From Hydractinia echinata (lineage: Eukaryota > Cnidaria > Hydrozoa > Anthoathecata > Hydractiniidae): a DNA stretch of 64,000 nt. This document shows, piece after piece, positions 34,218 to 46,148 of the stretch. Position 1 is the first letter of the stretch. Each line of letters begins with the position of its first letter. A model generated the notes under the pieces. It made no database searches, was not told the origin of the DNA, and saw only the letters and a list, made by a program, of their open reading frames with translations. The stretch lies in NCBI GenBank assembly GCA_030067915.1, contig JASGCC010000178.1:1-64000 (forward strand). The letters run 5' to 3'. A program made the position numbers and the translations under genes.

Positions 34218-34230
34218 TTAAAAAGCGTGT

Positions 34231-35159
34231 ATTTAGCCAGCATAGGCGAATTATGAAAGTAGTGTAACTTTACATATGGAATATATTTATTACAAATGAA
34301 CTTTAAGAAATAAAGCGCTGTCTCAAAATTTCGAAGTTTATGGTGGGTGGCCTGCTGGCTATATATACACATGTTCAAACGTTTTAAATTATTTTAAGAA
34401 GTTACTTGTTAATGCAGAAAGTTATACAGTAGCATTAAACATAAGGTTTTGTGAACAAGTTAGGCTTTTTTTCACGTGTAGCTAAGCAAAGGTACACTGC
34501 AGCATGGTAGTCCAATTGTACCTAACATTTTGTTTTTATAAAGGAGGGGGGGACCTCAGGAAAGTCCTGGGTGGTTGTTATTGTTGTGGTACCCCGCATT
34601 GTCTTGTAAAGAAATTTGTGAACACCCCCTTTTGCTTACCCCTATATAATTGCACATTACCTTTAACAGACTCGTAAATGCAATTTTATGACATGATGTT
34701 TGAATTCGTTTACCAGATCAGAATAGATTAAATTAAAAATCGTGTCGAGAAATAGATCTCCAGCTGGTTTCTTTAGTGCTAATAGAGTTGAAAGTTTTGG
34801 TGTGTATCCTCGGAGACGGTATACACAAAAACTATATAGGACATTGCCGAAAATAGGATAGGATATAGATAAGATAGGAGAGCCGGAGAGAATATAGAAC
34901 ATGCTAAAGTCAGATAGCTAGCTAGCCTTATTTATTGCTATTCTTTTAAGATTTTTCTTTAGGTTGATATAAAAGCTTTTTATCCTAGCCAACATTGTTT
35001 ATTTTTGTGTTATTTTCAACAATCTGAGTTTTTCTGTTTTTTCCAGCTAGCTACCTACCTCTGGCTAAAAAATAAAAGCAGCCAAATAAGGTTGGCTACA
35101 ACAAAATTCCTAATCAATAATTCTTATGCTATTGCTCAGTGATTGGTTTAGCTGAATGG
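34231..35159. other. No gene; repeat-like DNA
   Basis: 34927-35160 shares blocks with 25610-25800 (for example CTATTCTTTTAAG and TTTTTATCCTAGC), part of the dispersed family noted below. Confidence 0.4.
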
Positions 35160-35290
35160 GCTAACAACGGGCTGTTTCCTGTGTTTTATTTAAACCGAGG
35201 ATGCGCTAAGTTTTTTTAAAAAAAAAAGCGTATTTCGCCTAAACGGATGTGCAACACGATTTACCTACACATGTTAAGATAAATATATTG
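35160..35290. repeat. Dispersed repeat family member
   Basis: AACAACGGGCTGTTTCCTGT, then GCGTATTTCGCCTAAACGGA, then TGTGCAACACGATTTACC. Other members are near 25855, 36170, 37445, 37640 and 37835. Confidence 0.6.
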
Positions 35291-35764
35291 TCACGTTTTT
35301 TAACCACATACAAATCTTGAACTTACTCACTTTTAAGATTTTGGCTACGAACGCTGATTTCGAGTGAGCATTCTACAAATATATTTATCTAGCTAGCCTT
35401 TTTATTAGGTTTGGTACAAGAGCTTTTCATCCTCGCTAGAATTATTCTTTTTGTGTTATTTTCACCAATCTGATTTTTACTAAGCTGCAATTGTGGGCTA
35501 TCTAGCTGTTATCTTCCCTTGGCTAAAAAGTTAAAGTAGGCAAATACTGTTGTTGAATGCAAGAAAATTTTAAATCATTTTCATGCTAAATGCAGTTTAA
35601 TAGCTACACTTTCACTGTAATATATATTTGGCAAAAGTCGGAAGTTTATTGATTCAACAGAGAACAAGCTGTGACACTTGGGGTTTATTTTTTAACCCCA
35701 ATTAATGTTAGTAAAGACACCTTTCTTATTCACACAGACAATTTTCCAAAACTTGAAAAAAAAT

Positions 35765-36113
35765 ATTCCTTAACTAGTTTTTTGGTGACGTCATCAACCC
35801 GTCCATTCCGAAACGTATTTGGGGATTGGGAAACTTACCCAAATTGGTCCTAGGTGGTCCCTAGTTACCCACGCGTGAAAAATCATTGACGTCACTAAGT
35901 TATTTGGCCTCAAAGTTTTAGGTGCACTGTAATGGCTTCATTAATTAGGATATTGACGTTAAAGTAGTGTTATTTTCGTCGCGCCGCAACGTCAGAAAGT
36001 TTAACATATTAGACATGCATTTTTCGGCAACATCAAAGGAAAATGAACACATCCACTTTGCCTGTTACAAACACACAGACACACAGACACACTCTCCGTG
36101 TTATTATAAGAGA
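35765..36113 (-). mobile_element. Helitron-like element, 5' portion
   Basis: The minus strand starts TCTCTTATAATAACACGGAG at 36113 with a GTGTGTCTGTGTGTCTG tract. It continues with the body shared with 56065-56400, including the block CCTAGGACCAATTTGGGTAA (the other copy has GGGACCAATTTGGGTAAG). Confidence 0.7.
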
Positions 36114-36169
36114 TAATATTTAATATATATTTAAATATTTATTTAAACTGAAGTATTTTTATATAAACT

Positions 36170-36260
36170 GAGGCTGCGATAAAACATTTTTTTGAAAAGC
36201 GTGTTACGGCTACACGACTATGCGACACGGTTTACCTGTACTAAGGGCTCAGCTTTTGAA
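36170..36260. repeat. Dispersed repeat family member, short
   Basis: GCTGCGATAAAACATTTTTT then CGTGTTACGGCTACACGACT then CTGTACTAAGGGCTCAGC. Confidence 0.6.
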
Positions 36261-36452
36261 GTTTATTTCCTTACTTGCAAAACGATCAAGCCGGTGTTTG
36301 GAGCTTGTATTGTGTAAATTGTTGCCCTGTGAGATATGATATAATTTTATATCTTGTACATATTTTTGTACGTTCCGTTCTAGCACAGCCTTAGTTAAAA
36401 GATTGATAAAACTTACATATTTACATATTTACGTACATATTTATTTTCTCCA

Positions 36453-36484
36453 AAGTTAATGAATTTTATATTCATTAACTTTGA
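36453..36484. repeat. Palindrome, 13-bp arms
   Basis: AAAGTTAATGAAT, a TTTAT loop region, then ATTCATTAACTTT. Confidence 0.9.
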
Positions 36485-36499
36485 ATATATATAGAATCG

Positions 36500-37440
36500 G
36501 TATTCGGTGGCTATTGTTTTTCTCATAGAACAAAAGAAAATATTAATTGTTTGTTCCTATCTCTAATTATGCGTTTCTCATTGGGCGATGATTACGGAGT
36601 AGTTTGATATGTTGGTTTACCCTTTCATCACGGCGACGGCGAAGTTCAGGACATTTTTATCACGTTGGAATCGAATCATTGTTATTGCTCATTTCACTGG
36701 TTTAAAAGTTCTCTACTATTTTCTCACGTAAACGGAAAGCTGGTGTTGTTGTGCTATCTTGATATAAAATTAAGGAAGAAGATCTTTATCTTTAGCTGTT
36801 TTTATTGAAGTTTGATTCTTAGTTAACATGGAGAAAGAAGCTGTTGTTGCTGTGCTATCTTCGAATTTTCGAAAAGCAAAAATGAAGTAAAGTTAAAAAT
36901 TGTTTTTTAAAAATCAACAATTTTAGGATGACTTAAAAGGACACTATGTTTTAAAATGTTTTTATATTACAATACATAATGTTTCTTTCTCTAATATTTC
37001 TTTCCCCTTTTGCATACCAAAAAAAATGTATTTTTCAAAACAAGCACCTGTCCGGAATGATAAGAATCTATATTATACGTATGTCCGTCACGCAAAATAG
37101 TAGCGGCCGTTTTATTATCTTGAAAAACAGGGGGTTTGAAATATTTCATTTTGTTATATGTTAGTATGCTATTTGTTTTTATTCATTAATTAACGAGAAT
37201 AGTTATGGTTAACATTTTTTGAAAAATACATCTGTTATCAAAAACAAACAACAAAATTTAAAAATCGTAAAATATGAACGCCATTTCATTTATGAACCAG
37301 CGTACGCTTCAAAGTTCTAGCGATGACGACGTGCTTGGTGGACGATCTAATGTAAAGGTGGCCGTTTTGAAGGTTTGTAGGATGTTTTGACCTTTTAGTT
37401 TACTTAAAACTTTTTATTGTGCTTTTTATAGCTGGATGGG
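36500..37440. other. No recognisable gene
   Basis: Short frames only. Confidence 0.4.
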
Positions 37441-37444
37441 GTAA

Positions 37445-37905
37445 CAGCAGGCTTTTTCCTGTATTTTTATTCAAACAGAAGTTGCGATAAAGTTTTTTTG
37501 GAAAAGGGTATTACGCTTATACGGATATGCAAGATGGTTTGCCTGTACTAAGCGCTCATCCCGGTTTCACGATTAATTTTTGAACTTTCAAGGGAACCTT
37601 TTCCCGCAAAATAAAACATATTGCACCATTGTGTACCTGTACTAAGCGCTTAGCCCAGTGTTACCTGTGTTGCGCTAAAGTATTTTTGGAAAAGTGTATT
37701 TGTACCTATATGGATGTGCGACATTGTTTGCCTGTACTAAGCGCTCAGCCCGGAGTAACTTCAATTTTTAAACTTTCACCGGGAACATTTTCCGAAAAAA
37801 ATAAAAAAGCTCGGACAGCTGTTTTTACTATGATGGGTTAACAACGGGTTGTAAACTGTGTTTTTATTTCAGCTAAATGTGCAGGAAAGTTTTTGTTTGA
37901 AAAAT
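37445..37905. repeat. Three tandem members of the dispersed repeat family
   Basis: Copies near 37445-37580, 37636-37765 and 37830-37905, with GTACTAAGCGCTCA/TAGCCC repeated and the spacer duplicated (ACTTTCA..GGGAAC.TTTTCC). Confidence 0.75.
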
Positions 37906-38146
37906 ATATTATAGCCGAAACACCATAATGGTGTCTGCGCTTCACCATAATATCCCAAAAATGCTCCCCATATTCGACTGATATTACTTATTTTCTGCAT
38001 ATACCACCAGAAATGTTTCAAAAACTCATTTTAGACGATCATATTACAAAACAAACGAATTTTTACCGCTATATATAAGAATAATTTAAAATTTATGCAG
38101 AAATAAATAATGAGCACTTTTATAATTTACGCGATAATCTTATAAT

Positions 38147-38197
38147 TCACCGTTCCCATAATTTCGAAATCGCGCAATGCATTGTGGTAATTGTAGT
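38147..38197 (+). repeat. Left TIR of the ISL2EU-like element
   Basis: Pairs with 40538-40588. AT dinucleotide at 38145-38146. Confidence 0.85.
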
Positions 38198-38214
38198 CAA
38201 AACGTAAACACAAA

Positions 38215-39363
38215 ATGGAGTCGCTAGTAAAAGATATGCAGTGCGCTGAAAGTTTATTACTTTCTTCAACACCAGACAATAGTTCTTTTAAAAGCTACAC
38301 ATCTCCAATTAACTTAGGGACATCCTCAGTTAGTTCGCTCACAGATTTTTCAACAGAATGCGTTACAAGCAGTGAAAATTACTCAGAAACTAAACAACCA
38401 GATCGAAAATCGGAGCTAGTGGGGGTTCACATGTTGTGTTCCCCTCTGCTACAATAACTAAAAAGAAACAAGGATTTGTCGTTTTATGTTATTCCAAAAA
38501 ATGAAATCTTAAGAAAAGTCTGGCTATCAAAAATTAGCAGAAAAAACTTGAAACCAACAGCTGCTCACAGAGTATGTTTACCCCACTTTCAAGGATGGCA
38601 AAAAACATACATGAACAATGTGCCTACTATTGTGCCAAAAACTATAGTACCAACACCTATTAAAAAAGGACAAGCATGGCCAGTTGTGGCTTAAAAAGGA
38701 AGCTACCTTCCCCTGTGGAACCAAAAGAGCCTGTAATCAGTGCTGAAGAAAAACTTCAGCAGGATATCAAAAAAATAGAATTATAAACATGAAAGTTGAT
38801 ATTGAACTAAAAGAAAATCGTTGCTTGAAGAAATAGATGACTTGCCAATGTTTACAAAAGTTAAAAAGTTTGCGGGTTTTTTTGCACATGCGCAAGCATT
38901 TCTGTAGGCAGAAAAATATAAACAACAGACCACAATAATCCAAGAAATCCATCCAAAAAACAAATATTCGCTCAAAATTATTGAAATTTTTTAAGAAGAA
39001 TTAGAAGAATATAGTTAAAATTTAATTCCAGTTCCTCTTGGACCTTATGCTACCTCAAAAAATCTCCATTAATAACCATTTAACCCTGTGCGAGTCCTGC
39101 TTTTTTACCTACATAAAAGTGCGCGCATGCCCATTGTTCTCAGAATGAAATCAAAACAACTACGTCACGCGGAAAGTGGTCTATAGCATCTTTAAAAATT
39201 GAACTACATGAAAATAAACTTACAGTGGATAGGTTCAACCATAACAATGCACATTTCAAATTTTATACTGGCTTTTAAAGTTATCAAAAATTTAAACCGA
39301 GTGAAAAACCTTCATATTTTACAAACAATTTTTCCTCTATCAATGGCACCAGATTTGAATAAA
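38215..39363 (+). pseudogene. THAP-domain DDE transposase, decayed
   Basis: An ATG 68 bases inside the TIR opens an 80-codon Ser/Thr-rich frame (MESLVKDMQCAESLLLSST). After a stop/frameshift a THAP finger follows: SFYVIPKNEILRKVWLSKIS, then HRVCLPHFQGWQKTY, with the closing VPTIVPKT equivalent of the THAP AVPTIF box. The N-terminal Cys pair is lost in the frame break. Next comes a charged coiled-coil-like stretch (SAEEKLQQDIKKIE), and then, after a deletion, ELHENKLTVDRFNHNNAHFK and FYTGF, the hallmark preceding the DDE_Tnp_4-type catalytic core. The catalytic acids themselves are not present. It bound the TIRs and cut DNA when intact; it cannot now. Confidence 0.75.
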
Positions 39364-39550
39364 GTGTGGGTAATATGTTGTATTTGGTCAATTTTCTCCC
39401 ACTACCTATAGCTCAAAATGATGAATAAAAAATAATTTAAGAAAAAAAAATATAAGATAAAAATAAAATATATATATATAGCTATACTTATTTTTTCCCC
39501 AAAAATATGATATACTATGTAATATATATATATATATAATATATGATGGA

Positions 39551-40260
39551 CTAATCTTTGAATATTTCTTTCAGCATAAAATGAAAATAAAACTGGGTTA
39601 AACATCGTAACCATTGTGTACTCCATTTTTCATGGTCAAACTTCAAAGTTTCGATATGCGACTGTGTCGTATACACTATAAAATCAAGTTTGCTTATAAC
39701 AGTTATAGCCATAACACTTTGACACTGCAAGTAATACAAATGGTTACATCCATCAGACGCTATCAGTCTCTTCCTCTTTTTAAATCAAGTTTCTTATATA
39801 GTGCACAAGCTGGTAGAAAGCTGATGTGACATGTTTGCAACAGCCCCCTGCTTTACGATTACATTTTGCAAAAAAAATTTGGCAAGTGTTTTGGCAAATG
39901 TGTATGTATACACGATATTGTAATTTTTTCATTGACTTGGCACTTCACAACAAACAACATTCTATTTGCAGTGACACTTGGTTTCACTCTTAATTTTTTG
40001 ACGAAGTTCTCTTTGAAAAGTCTGTACCCCAAAATGTTGTGCTTGATAGCACCTCTAGATTTATTATCGACAGACAACGTGTCTTCTACCATGTATTTGT
40101 GTAAACCTTTGTACGATATAGCAGCCAGCGATGAAAGATCTCTCAGACCACTCTTTTATACAGATAAGGAGTCTTCTTCTTCCTCTTGTTTTCTGACTTC
40201 TTCGTTGGTTATTTCTCTGAAAACTGGCCTTAAACCCGTGCTAGAGCTTTGAGAAAACCT
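39551..40260 (-). pseudogene. SWIM zinc-finger / YqaJ exonuclease-like protein, decayed
   Basis: Minus-strand order: LRPVFREITNEEVRKQEEED, a linker to YMVEDTLSVDNKSRGAIKHN, then VKPSVTANRMLFVVKCQVNE. A frameshift leads to a SWIM-like CNRKAGGCCKHVTSAFYQLV. Directly afterwards comes the end of a YqaJ-type domain: NHLYYLQCQSVMAITVI, LDFIVYTTQSHIETLKFDHE, then LTQFYFHFML. The catalytic middle of YqaJ is deleted between about 39740 and 39800. YqaJ proteins are lambda-exonuclease-like recombinases, and here the protein is the element's accessory gene. Stop at 39551. Confidence 0.75.
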
Positions 40261-40537
40261 AAGTTCGAAGGTTGTTTCAAATTCATTGAAATATATACTT
40301 TAAATCTTCGTTGATATTCATATTTAAAACACTGCTCTACTTGCGACTTTCTCCTCTAAATGATTTGTTTTGATGATAACCTAGTTACTCAATTTGGGGA
40401 GATAATGATTATACGCTGTTTTAGCTTGGGGAGATAATGGCTTTTCTCCATTAAATGTATTAGCTCCGTAATCATAAGCACCCCTCTTCTCACTCTAATA
40501 CGGCATTATTTTCGATTTTTTTGTCGGCAGCTTTCTA

Positions 40538-40588
40538 ACTACAACTACCATAATGCATTGCAAAAGTATTTATTTATGGGAACCGTGA
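40538..40588 (-). repeat. Right TIR of the ISL2EU-like element
   Basis: Ends GGGAACCGTGA, followed by AT at 40589-40590. Confidence 0.85.
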
Positions 40589-40904
40589 ATTTCAAAAATT
40601 TTGTTTACAAAATTGAATTTGATAACAATGCAGCAACCTGCCGATCGGCAACGGATGGATTTTAATAGAAACTACTGAGATGTATCTCCTTCTCTCTTTA
40701 GGAAGTCCTTGATATAACCTTGAATTGTAAACTTTTAAATTCATTTTGATGATGATTGTTGATACATTCGAAACCTGTAAATAATAAATGTCTTAAAAAT
40801 TACTGGGAAATCGAATAAGGTATAGCAACACCGTGGTAGGTAAATTAATAAAATTCCAGTCTTTCGGGGAAAAAGAATTAAAAGCATCGTCATATGTTCT
40901 CAGC

Positions 40905-41720
40905 ATGATCTAAAAGGACTATCGCTTTCCTTTTAGGAACAAACCACCACCATTTCAAAACAAAAATAATATGTCAAGTTTAAAACACAAAGATTTCGTT
41001 CAGGAAAGCGTCTTAAATCTCTTAATAAAAGAATGTATAGAGTAAGTCGATAGGATGCGTTATTGTTGAAAGCCACTAACAGTTGCTGAGTCGAATAAAA
41101 ATTTACGCTTGGTACTAGATATTTAAGACACTAACGAATAATTAAAATTTCCCAATACGAAGACTTAAAATTGTTAAAACAACATTTGAAAAAGTATTTT
41201 TATTTTACAACCTTCCATTTGTAAAGCAGATATCACTACATATACATCAACGAAGAAAACAAAAAATATTTGAGCTTTTCATGGACTAACGCAGCTGCAC
41301 TCTTTTTTCAATTTGCTGTTTTGCCATTCGGCTTAGCTAGTGCTTGGTACAACTGGAGAAGGCAAGGTATGCGATGTACTATGTATCTTGATGATGGTAT
41401 TTCTAGTGCATAAACTTTTTCGTTAGCATCAATTAATGGAGTAATTACTAAGAAAGAATTAACAAGACCAGGTCTAACCATAAACTTTCAAAAGTCTAAC
41501 TTTGTATCTAAACAAAATGGCTTCTGGTTATGATTTCATATCGAAGCAACGTTTAAGTTTTAAAATTCCTGCTATCCGTTATGCAAGTGCGAAAAACATC
41601 GGCTCGTATTATTACAACAATTTCTGGTCGTATTATCTCAATGCAAATGGCTATCGGTCCTTCGGCCAGGTTGTTTAAGAGGCAAATGTACAAGTTATCG
41701 ATTCAAGGGTTTTCTGGCAG
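40905..41720 (+). pseudogene. DIRS-like retroelement RT, heavily decayed
   Basis: With several frame changes: LRLVLDI (near 41110), YEDLKIVKTTFEKVFLF, YIYINEENKKYLSFSW, FAVLPFGLASA, then the catalytic MYLDDGISS (near 41380-41406), TRPGLTINFQKSNFVSKQNG, and an RNase H-side motif TSARIITTISGRIISMQMAI followed by GPSARLFKRQMYKL. The YLDDG form and the ISMQMAIGP-xARL motif are typical of DIRS/Ngaro-type RTs, which integrate with a tyrosine recombinase. No recombinase, ends or repeats were found nearby, so this is an isolated relic. It begins just outside the ISL2EU-like right end. Confidence 0.7.
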
Positions 41721-44370
41721 TTTGAACTCATAAATAATTTTTTAAGATAAGAAATAAAATCTCGGTTAAAGAATATAAAAACAACGAATAGCTACCACAT
41801 GAAACATACTCACGTTATGTCAACAATAGTGTATTCTGTTGCTACAAAACAATTTAAAATTGCATTAAGATATCAGCTGTTACGAAGTAATAACGAACGA
41901 GTTTTCTTCTGAAACAGCACTACGTGTGATAATTAAACTCTTTCTTTTTATTTAACATAACATTTAATATTTTTATTTTAAATTTTTGCTATGTGAGCTA
42001 TAAGATGATAAGACTGCATAGTCTTCTACTTACTGTACCTGATACATATATATATATCCCACTGTAAAAATGTATGCTTATACTTATGTGTATGTAGAAC
42101 TTTTATCTGTAATTTTGAAATAGTTGTATGTAATTCTTTTGGGGGCGAAAAAAAACATTAAAAAAAAAACATCCCTTACAAAATTTTCAAGGCGATGTCC
42201 ATTGTTTATCAATAATGCTCAAAAGTACGATGATTCCTGCATGGACACTAATAAAACTCTACACACACGACAATATTTTAAGTGTTTTAAAACGTCTCCA
42301 ACCAAACTAATCGGGGGATATAATCAATTCAAATCGCCTGCCCAGTAGTTATACGTAAAAGCATTGACACCAAGAGAATTTTTGGCAATAATATCTTGAA
42401 TTAAACCTATTCACTTTACGATTTAAATCGTCTGCGAAACGATTTACGGTGATAACACTAAACTACCTGTGGGGTCTATCCAGTTTTAGGTTGGGTTGCT
42501 CGGAATACAAATTAAAAGTGCGATGGCAAGTTAAGTTAATCAAACTGAAAAGAAAATATATATATACAAATTTAGCTTTAAAATTTAACAAACGTTTGAC
42601 AAAAAAAATAAATTGAAATATACTTAGATAATCGTACCAGATTGCCCAAGTATGAAACCGGATAAACTTGAAATTGAATTGCATGAAATCTCTAATGACC
42701 CGATCAAGTAACACTGGACAATTAAACAATACATATAGCTAAGATAAAACATATTTATACAAGTGGGAGATACGAGACAATAAGACACGGGACTGAACAA
42801 GCGAGCAAAGAAAATGAATAAACAAGACATGTACAACAAAATAGTAGCACTGCACTTGACAAGGTACATTTCACAGAGTGACATAAACAATGAATTTTTT
42901 ATTCGATCTTATATATATAAACACAATACCCCATTTATCTGTGTCAATAAGCTTAGACAATTTATCCGCTGTTTTGTTAAGTTCAATTGGAATCTAAGAA
43001 GGTATTAACTTAATGTTAAGATATCTATAGCCATGTTTTGTAAAGTGGGCTTTGAACTGTCAAATTTAATTACCATTAGCTACATTAGCATCATTTGAAA
43101 ACCACCGGACTCATTTGCCAATTGTAAAGTCAGAGATTATAGAGTGAGTTTGACGGCTGAAGGTTAACGGTAAGTGGAGATCGATTGTTTTTATGCTAAT
43201 GAAATGCGATTAACTTGCCAAGTTTTTGCGCCACATATCTAGCGTTCCCTTTTTTACTACTCGGCCACTTACGGACAGTCTCCAAAAAGTGATTTTACAA
43301 AGCGCACCAACCTGACTTATAATAAAACCTCCTGGTTTATTTTATTCGTTCAGGGGAAGCATCGATTTTTGAAAAAAAGCTGTTTAATTTTTTTTAGTTG
43401 TATTTACGTTGGTATAGCCTCGCTTTGGTGATTTTGCTCATTTTTTTAATTTAGTAAAGTCCATACGAATAACTACGCGATTAACTATAAACGGCTTTTT
43501 TTTAGGTCGCTGCCATATTATCTGTGACTTAAAAAAATTTCCGATGACGCCACATACCCCCAAGTGGTGCGAACTGTAAAATACGGCGTTTTTATTGATT
43601 TTTCGTCATTTTCGGTACTTTGACGTCATTTTCATTATGGTGTCGGATTTTTTCCCGTCATATAAAAAAAAGACGCGCTAAAACTGCGGGAAAAAAACAA
43701 CGTAAAAATGGTAGCTTCAGCGGGAAATCTTTTGTGGAATAAAGTAAAAACCATTATGTAAAAACGAAAAATAATATCATGGCAAACGTTTGTTTTTGAA
43801 TGCGCTTTTATGATGCGAGCTGAAGCATTAAATGGAATGAAGAATATAAGTCATTATCACTGTGACTTGCGTTAATGGCGATTTTTCTTGGTGTAGCTAT
43901 AACAAAATCTCATTTTGAGAGAAATTCCAAGGAACTTAATGCATTTTTGTTAAAAAGAAAGAATGATAAGTATATATTTTTTAATTTTAATCATTCACCT
44001 GTAACATATGTCCATTCAGACAATGGTATTATTTTAATGTTGCATTTTTTAAATAAAAAATTAAAAAATATATATATACATTGTTATACGTGAAATTAAA
44101 ATTATAATCTGCAAAAATGAAATTATGCATTATCACAAAAGTTAAGCAATCAAGTATCATGATGAAGTAACAACACAAAATAAACCTGCAAAAATAATTA
44201 AAACTATGTCATGAAATTAAGTTGCTGTGTAAATTATTACAAAAAAATAGCAAAAAAACAACCTTAGGTTCGTAGAATTAAGTCTCACAAATCATTATTG
44301 ACTAAACTAAAAATTGTAAATATTATTTTACACAAAATATATCAAGGAGTTGTTTCTAACCAAATCAAGA
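41721..44370. other. No recognisable gene
   Basis: Many short AT-rich frames, none with a recognisable domain. Confidence 0.4.
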
Positions 44371-44767
44371 CGTAGATGACAAACCAATCAAGAAAAAACG
44401 ACATAGTCCAGATCCAAACAAATTAAATTTCAATCATTATGGTCTACTTGAAGAAGTGTTAGGAATGGATATTGGTAGAAGGTATATCTTCATGTATATA
44501 TCTGTTAAAATTTGGGCTGAACACATTACCATTTATTTTATTGTCCAATTTTGAACAGGAAAATAACTTGTGTAACACATTGATTTATTTCTTCTTGCAG
44601 ATAAATTACTCCCATTTGGCTTAAAAATATCATATACGTGGAACTATACACTGGAAATGCAGTTGTTAAGGACTTTCTTGAAGATAATAGTGTTGATTTA
44701 TCAAAATTTGCAAACAATTTTGTTAATCCGTGCAAATATCCTCGAAAACATGAAAAGTTTCCAGGTG
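44371..44767 (+). CDS. Two exon-like segments of unknown gene
   Basis: Segment 1 (about 44371-44482) has an open frame ending at a GTATAT donor and reads VDDKPIKKKRHSPDPNKLNF then NHYGLLEEVLGMDIGRR. Segment 2 (about 44601-44763) lies between TTCTTCTTGCAG and GTGAAT and reads YVELYTGNAVVKDFLEDNSV then FVNPCKYPRKHEKFPG. The direct join would give a stop at once (TAA after the acceptor), so either the splice sites differ or the gene is decayed. I recognise no family. The basic KKKRH cluster could be a nuclear localisation signal. Confidence 0.35.
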
Positions 44768-45167
44768 AATACCTAAAAAGAAAAAATAATTGATAATGTA
44801 TACTCCCAACATTGTCTCTTGTCCACAAATCTAATTTAGAGCAAATTATTCCTATTTTTTTCGAGAGTTACAGTCGATTTCTGTGAGTAGGACGATGTTT
44901 ACCTAAAGCACATTTGGCTCTTCAGAATACTTTCAGAAATATGTGTTTTACAGTAGAAGGATGTATATACTCTAGTATTTGTACAATCAACTTAACGCTC
45001 CTTGTTCAGAAAGAGAGATATTAAGAACTTTTTATTTCTAACAGATGAAAGTGGATCATAGCTGTGCCAATATCATACACACCAAAAAACAAGAACAACA
45101 CCAGAAGGTGTATAGCTATATTTGGTAAAAAAAAATATATTATATATATTACTAGCTGTAAGAAGGA

Positions 45168-45531
45168 AATTAGATAGATAGATAGATAGATGTGCATATT
45201 TTACATGGCTAGCCTCACAAATATCGAGGGATATACCCTGTCTACTATTTCCAGGAGGGGCCATGGCTTAGATGGAGAGTCCTAGACTATTTAATGCTCA
45301 TTTTGAGCTACGCAGACCCAATTAGGGCCCGCGCTCTACTAGACAACTCCCGGCAACATCCAACGGCCCACACAGTGTGCCATCTTCCCAATTTCCCTCA
45401 CATGGCTTGGATTAACCCGGGGCTATTGTAACATTCACTCGCCCATGTTAAATCGCTGTCAAGAGGAATCGAACCACGGTCTCCCGCACAGAGTACGAGA
45501 GCTATAACCACTAATCTACGACGCCACAATC
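45168..45531 (-). mobile_element. tRNA-derived SINE with (CTAT)n tail, copy 2
   Basis: Reverse-complement copy of 9721-10068, with the same A and B boxes, body and (GATA)n read on the plus strand at 45168-45191. Confidence 0.9.
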
Positions 45532-45691
45532 CCCTTAAAAATTAACCCCCTTAAAACCATATCTAGTATCCTTGATTGGCTTTATACGCAATAATCTTGT
45601 ATATGTAGAACTTAGAAGAATTTAGCTAGCTAGCTATAGTTTAAAAACGTTCAAGGTTTCTTTTATCTCAAAGCTTTTTATATATATATGC

Positions 45692-45866
45692 CACAGGCAA
45701 ATACTTCCCATACAGAAAACCTAACAACCCACCGCTTTACGTCAACAAGCATTCTAACCATCCTACCAACATTCTGTCAGAGCTCCCTGTGATGATTAAC
45801 CAACGGCTAAGAGATCTTTCTTGCGATAAAGGTGAATACGAAAAAGCGAAACCAATACCAAAGTTG
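45692..45866 (+). pseudogene. Penelope-like RT-thumb/linker fragment
   Basis: GKYFPYRKPNNPPLYVNKHS then NHPTNILSELPVMINQRLRD and LSCDKGEYEKAKPI. It aligns with the first 55 residues of the PLE frame at 33140-32235 (PYRKPNNDPLY...SNHPN...CN). It is cut off at about 45866 by the tRNA-like SINE. Confidence 0.75.
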
Positions 45867-45892
45867 TGTGGATTCTCACGAATCCTTTTGCC

Positions 45893-45975
45893 GACGACGT
45901 GGCTCAGTGGATAAGAGCCCGCGGTGCATCTGATGCGACGATCCCGGGTTCAAGTCCCTGGGCTGCCGAGGCAAA
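45893..45975 (+). mobile_element. tRNA-like sequence, likely head of a second SINE family
   Basis: A box TGGCTCAGTGG, B box GGTTCAAGTCC, and near-complementary ends (GCCGACG.../...GGCTGCCGAGG). A body follows to the (TA)n tract at about 46056. The acceptor pairing is imperfect for a working tRNA, and it interrupts a PLE fragment. Confidence 0.55.
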
Positions 45976-46056
45976 GGGATTTCGCGATTATTCTGCAACT
46001 TTGTAATGGTATCCCGTTAATATGATATGCACTCACAATTGCTCTCCACATTGGAA

Positions 46057-46074
46057 TATATATATATATATGTA

Positions 46075-46116
<42 letters not shown>
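46057..46116. repeat. (TA)n microsatellite
   Basis: TA repeats with two TG interruptions, ending where the PLE terminal repeat starts. Confidence 0.95.
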
Positions 46117-46120
<4 letters not shown>

Positions 46121-46148
46121 GGGAGAACAAGCAACAAATTACAACTGT

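Larger units (their letters stand above)
33530..34230 (+). mobile_element. Second Penelope-like element, short copy with inverted ends
   Basis: The plus-strand reading frame for a PLE endonuclease at 33578-34051 is flanked by related hairpin sequences in opposite orientation. At 33545-33570 the minus strand reads GUCAGU...ACUGAC-GAAA, and at 34184-34217 the plus strand reads CUGAAGA-AGUCA...UGACU-GAAA. It belongs to a different PLE subfamily from the neighbour at 32 kb. Confidence 0.7.
38147..40588. mobile_element. ISL2EU-like DNA transposon, 2442 bp, complete ends, decayed genes
   Basis: Terminal inverted repeats of about 50 bp: left TCACCGTTCCCATAATTTCG then CAATGCATTGTGGTAATTG, right (complement) TCACGGTTCCCATAAATAAA then CAATGCATTATGGTAGTTG. 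Each is flanked by AT, consistent with a 2-bp target duplication. A THAP-transposase reading strand enters from the left, and a SWIM/YqaJ reading strand enters from the right and converges on it. From memory of the family, ISL2EU/IS4EU elements pair a THAP-bearing DDE transposase with a YqaJ-domain protein. Both genes here carry deletions and stops. Confidence 0.8.

Noticed and set aside
45893..45975. Functional tRNA gene
   Set aside because: Acceptor-stem mismatches and a position interrupting a PLE fragment favour a SINE head.
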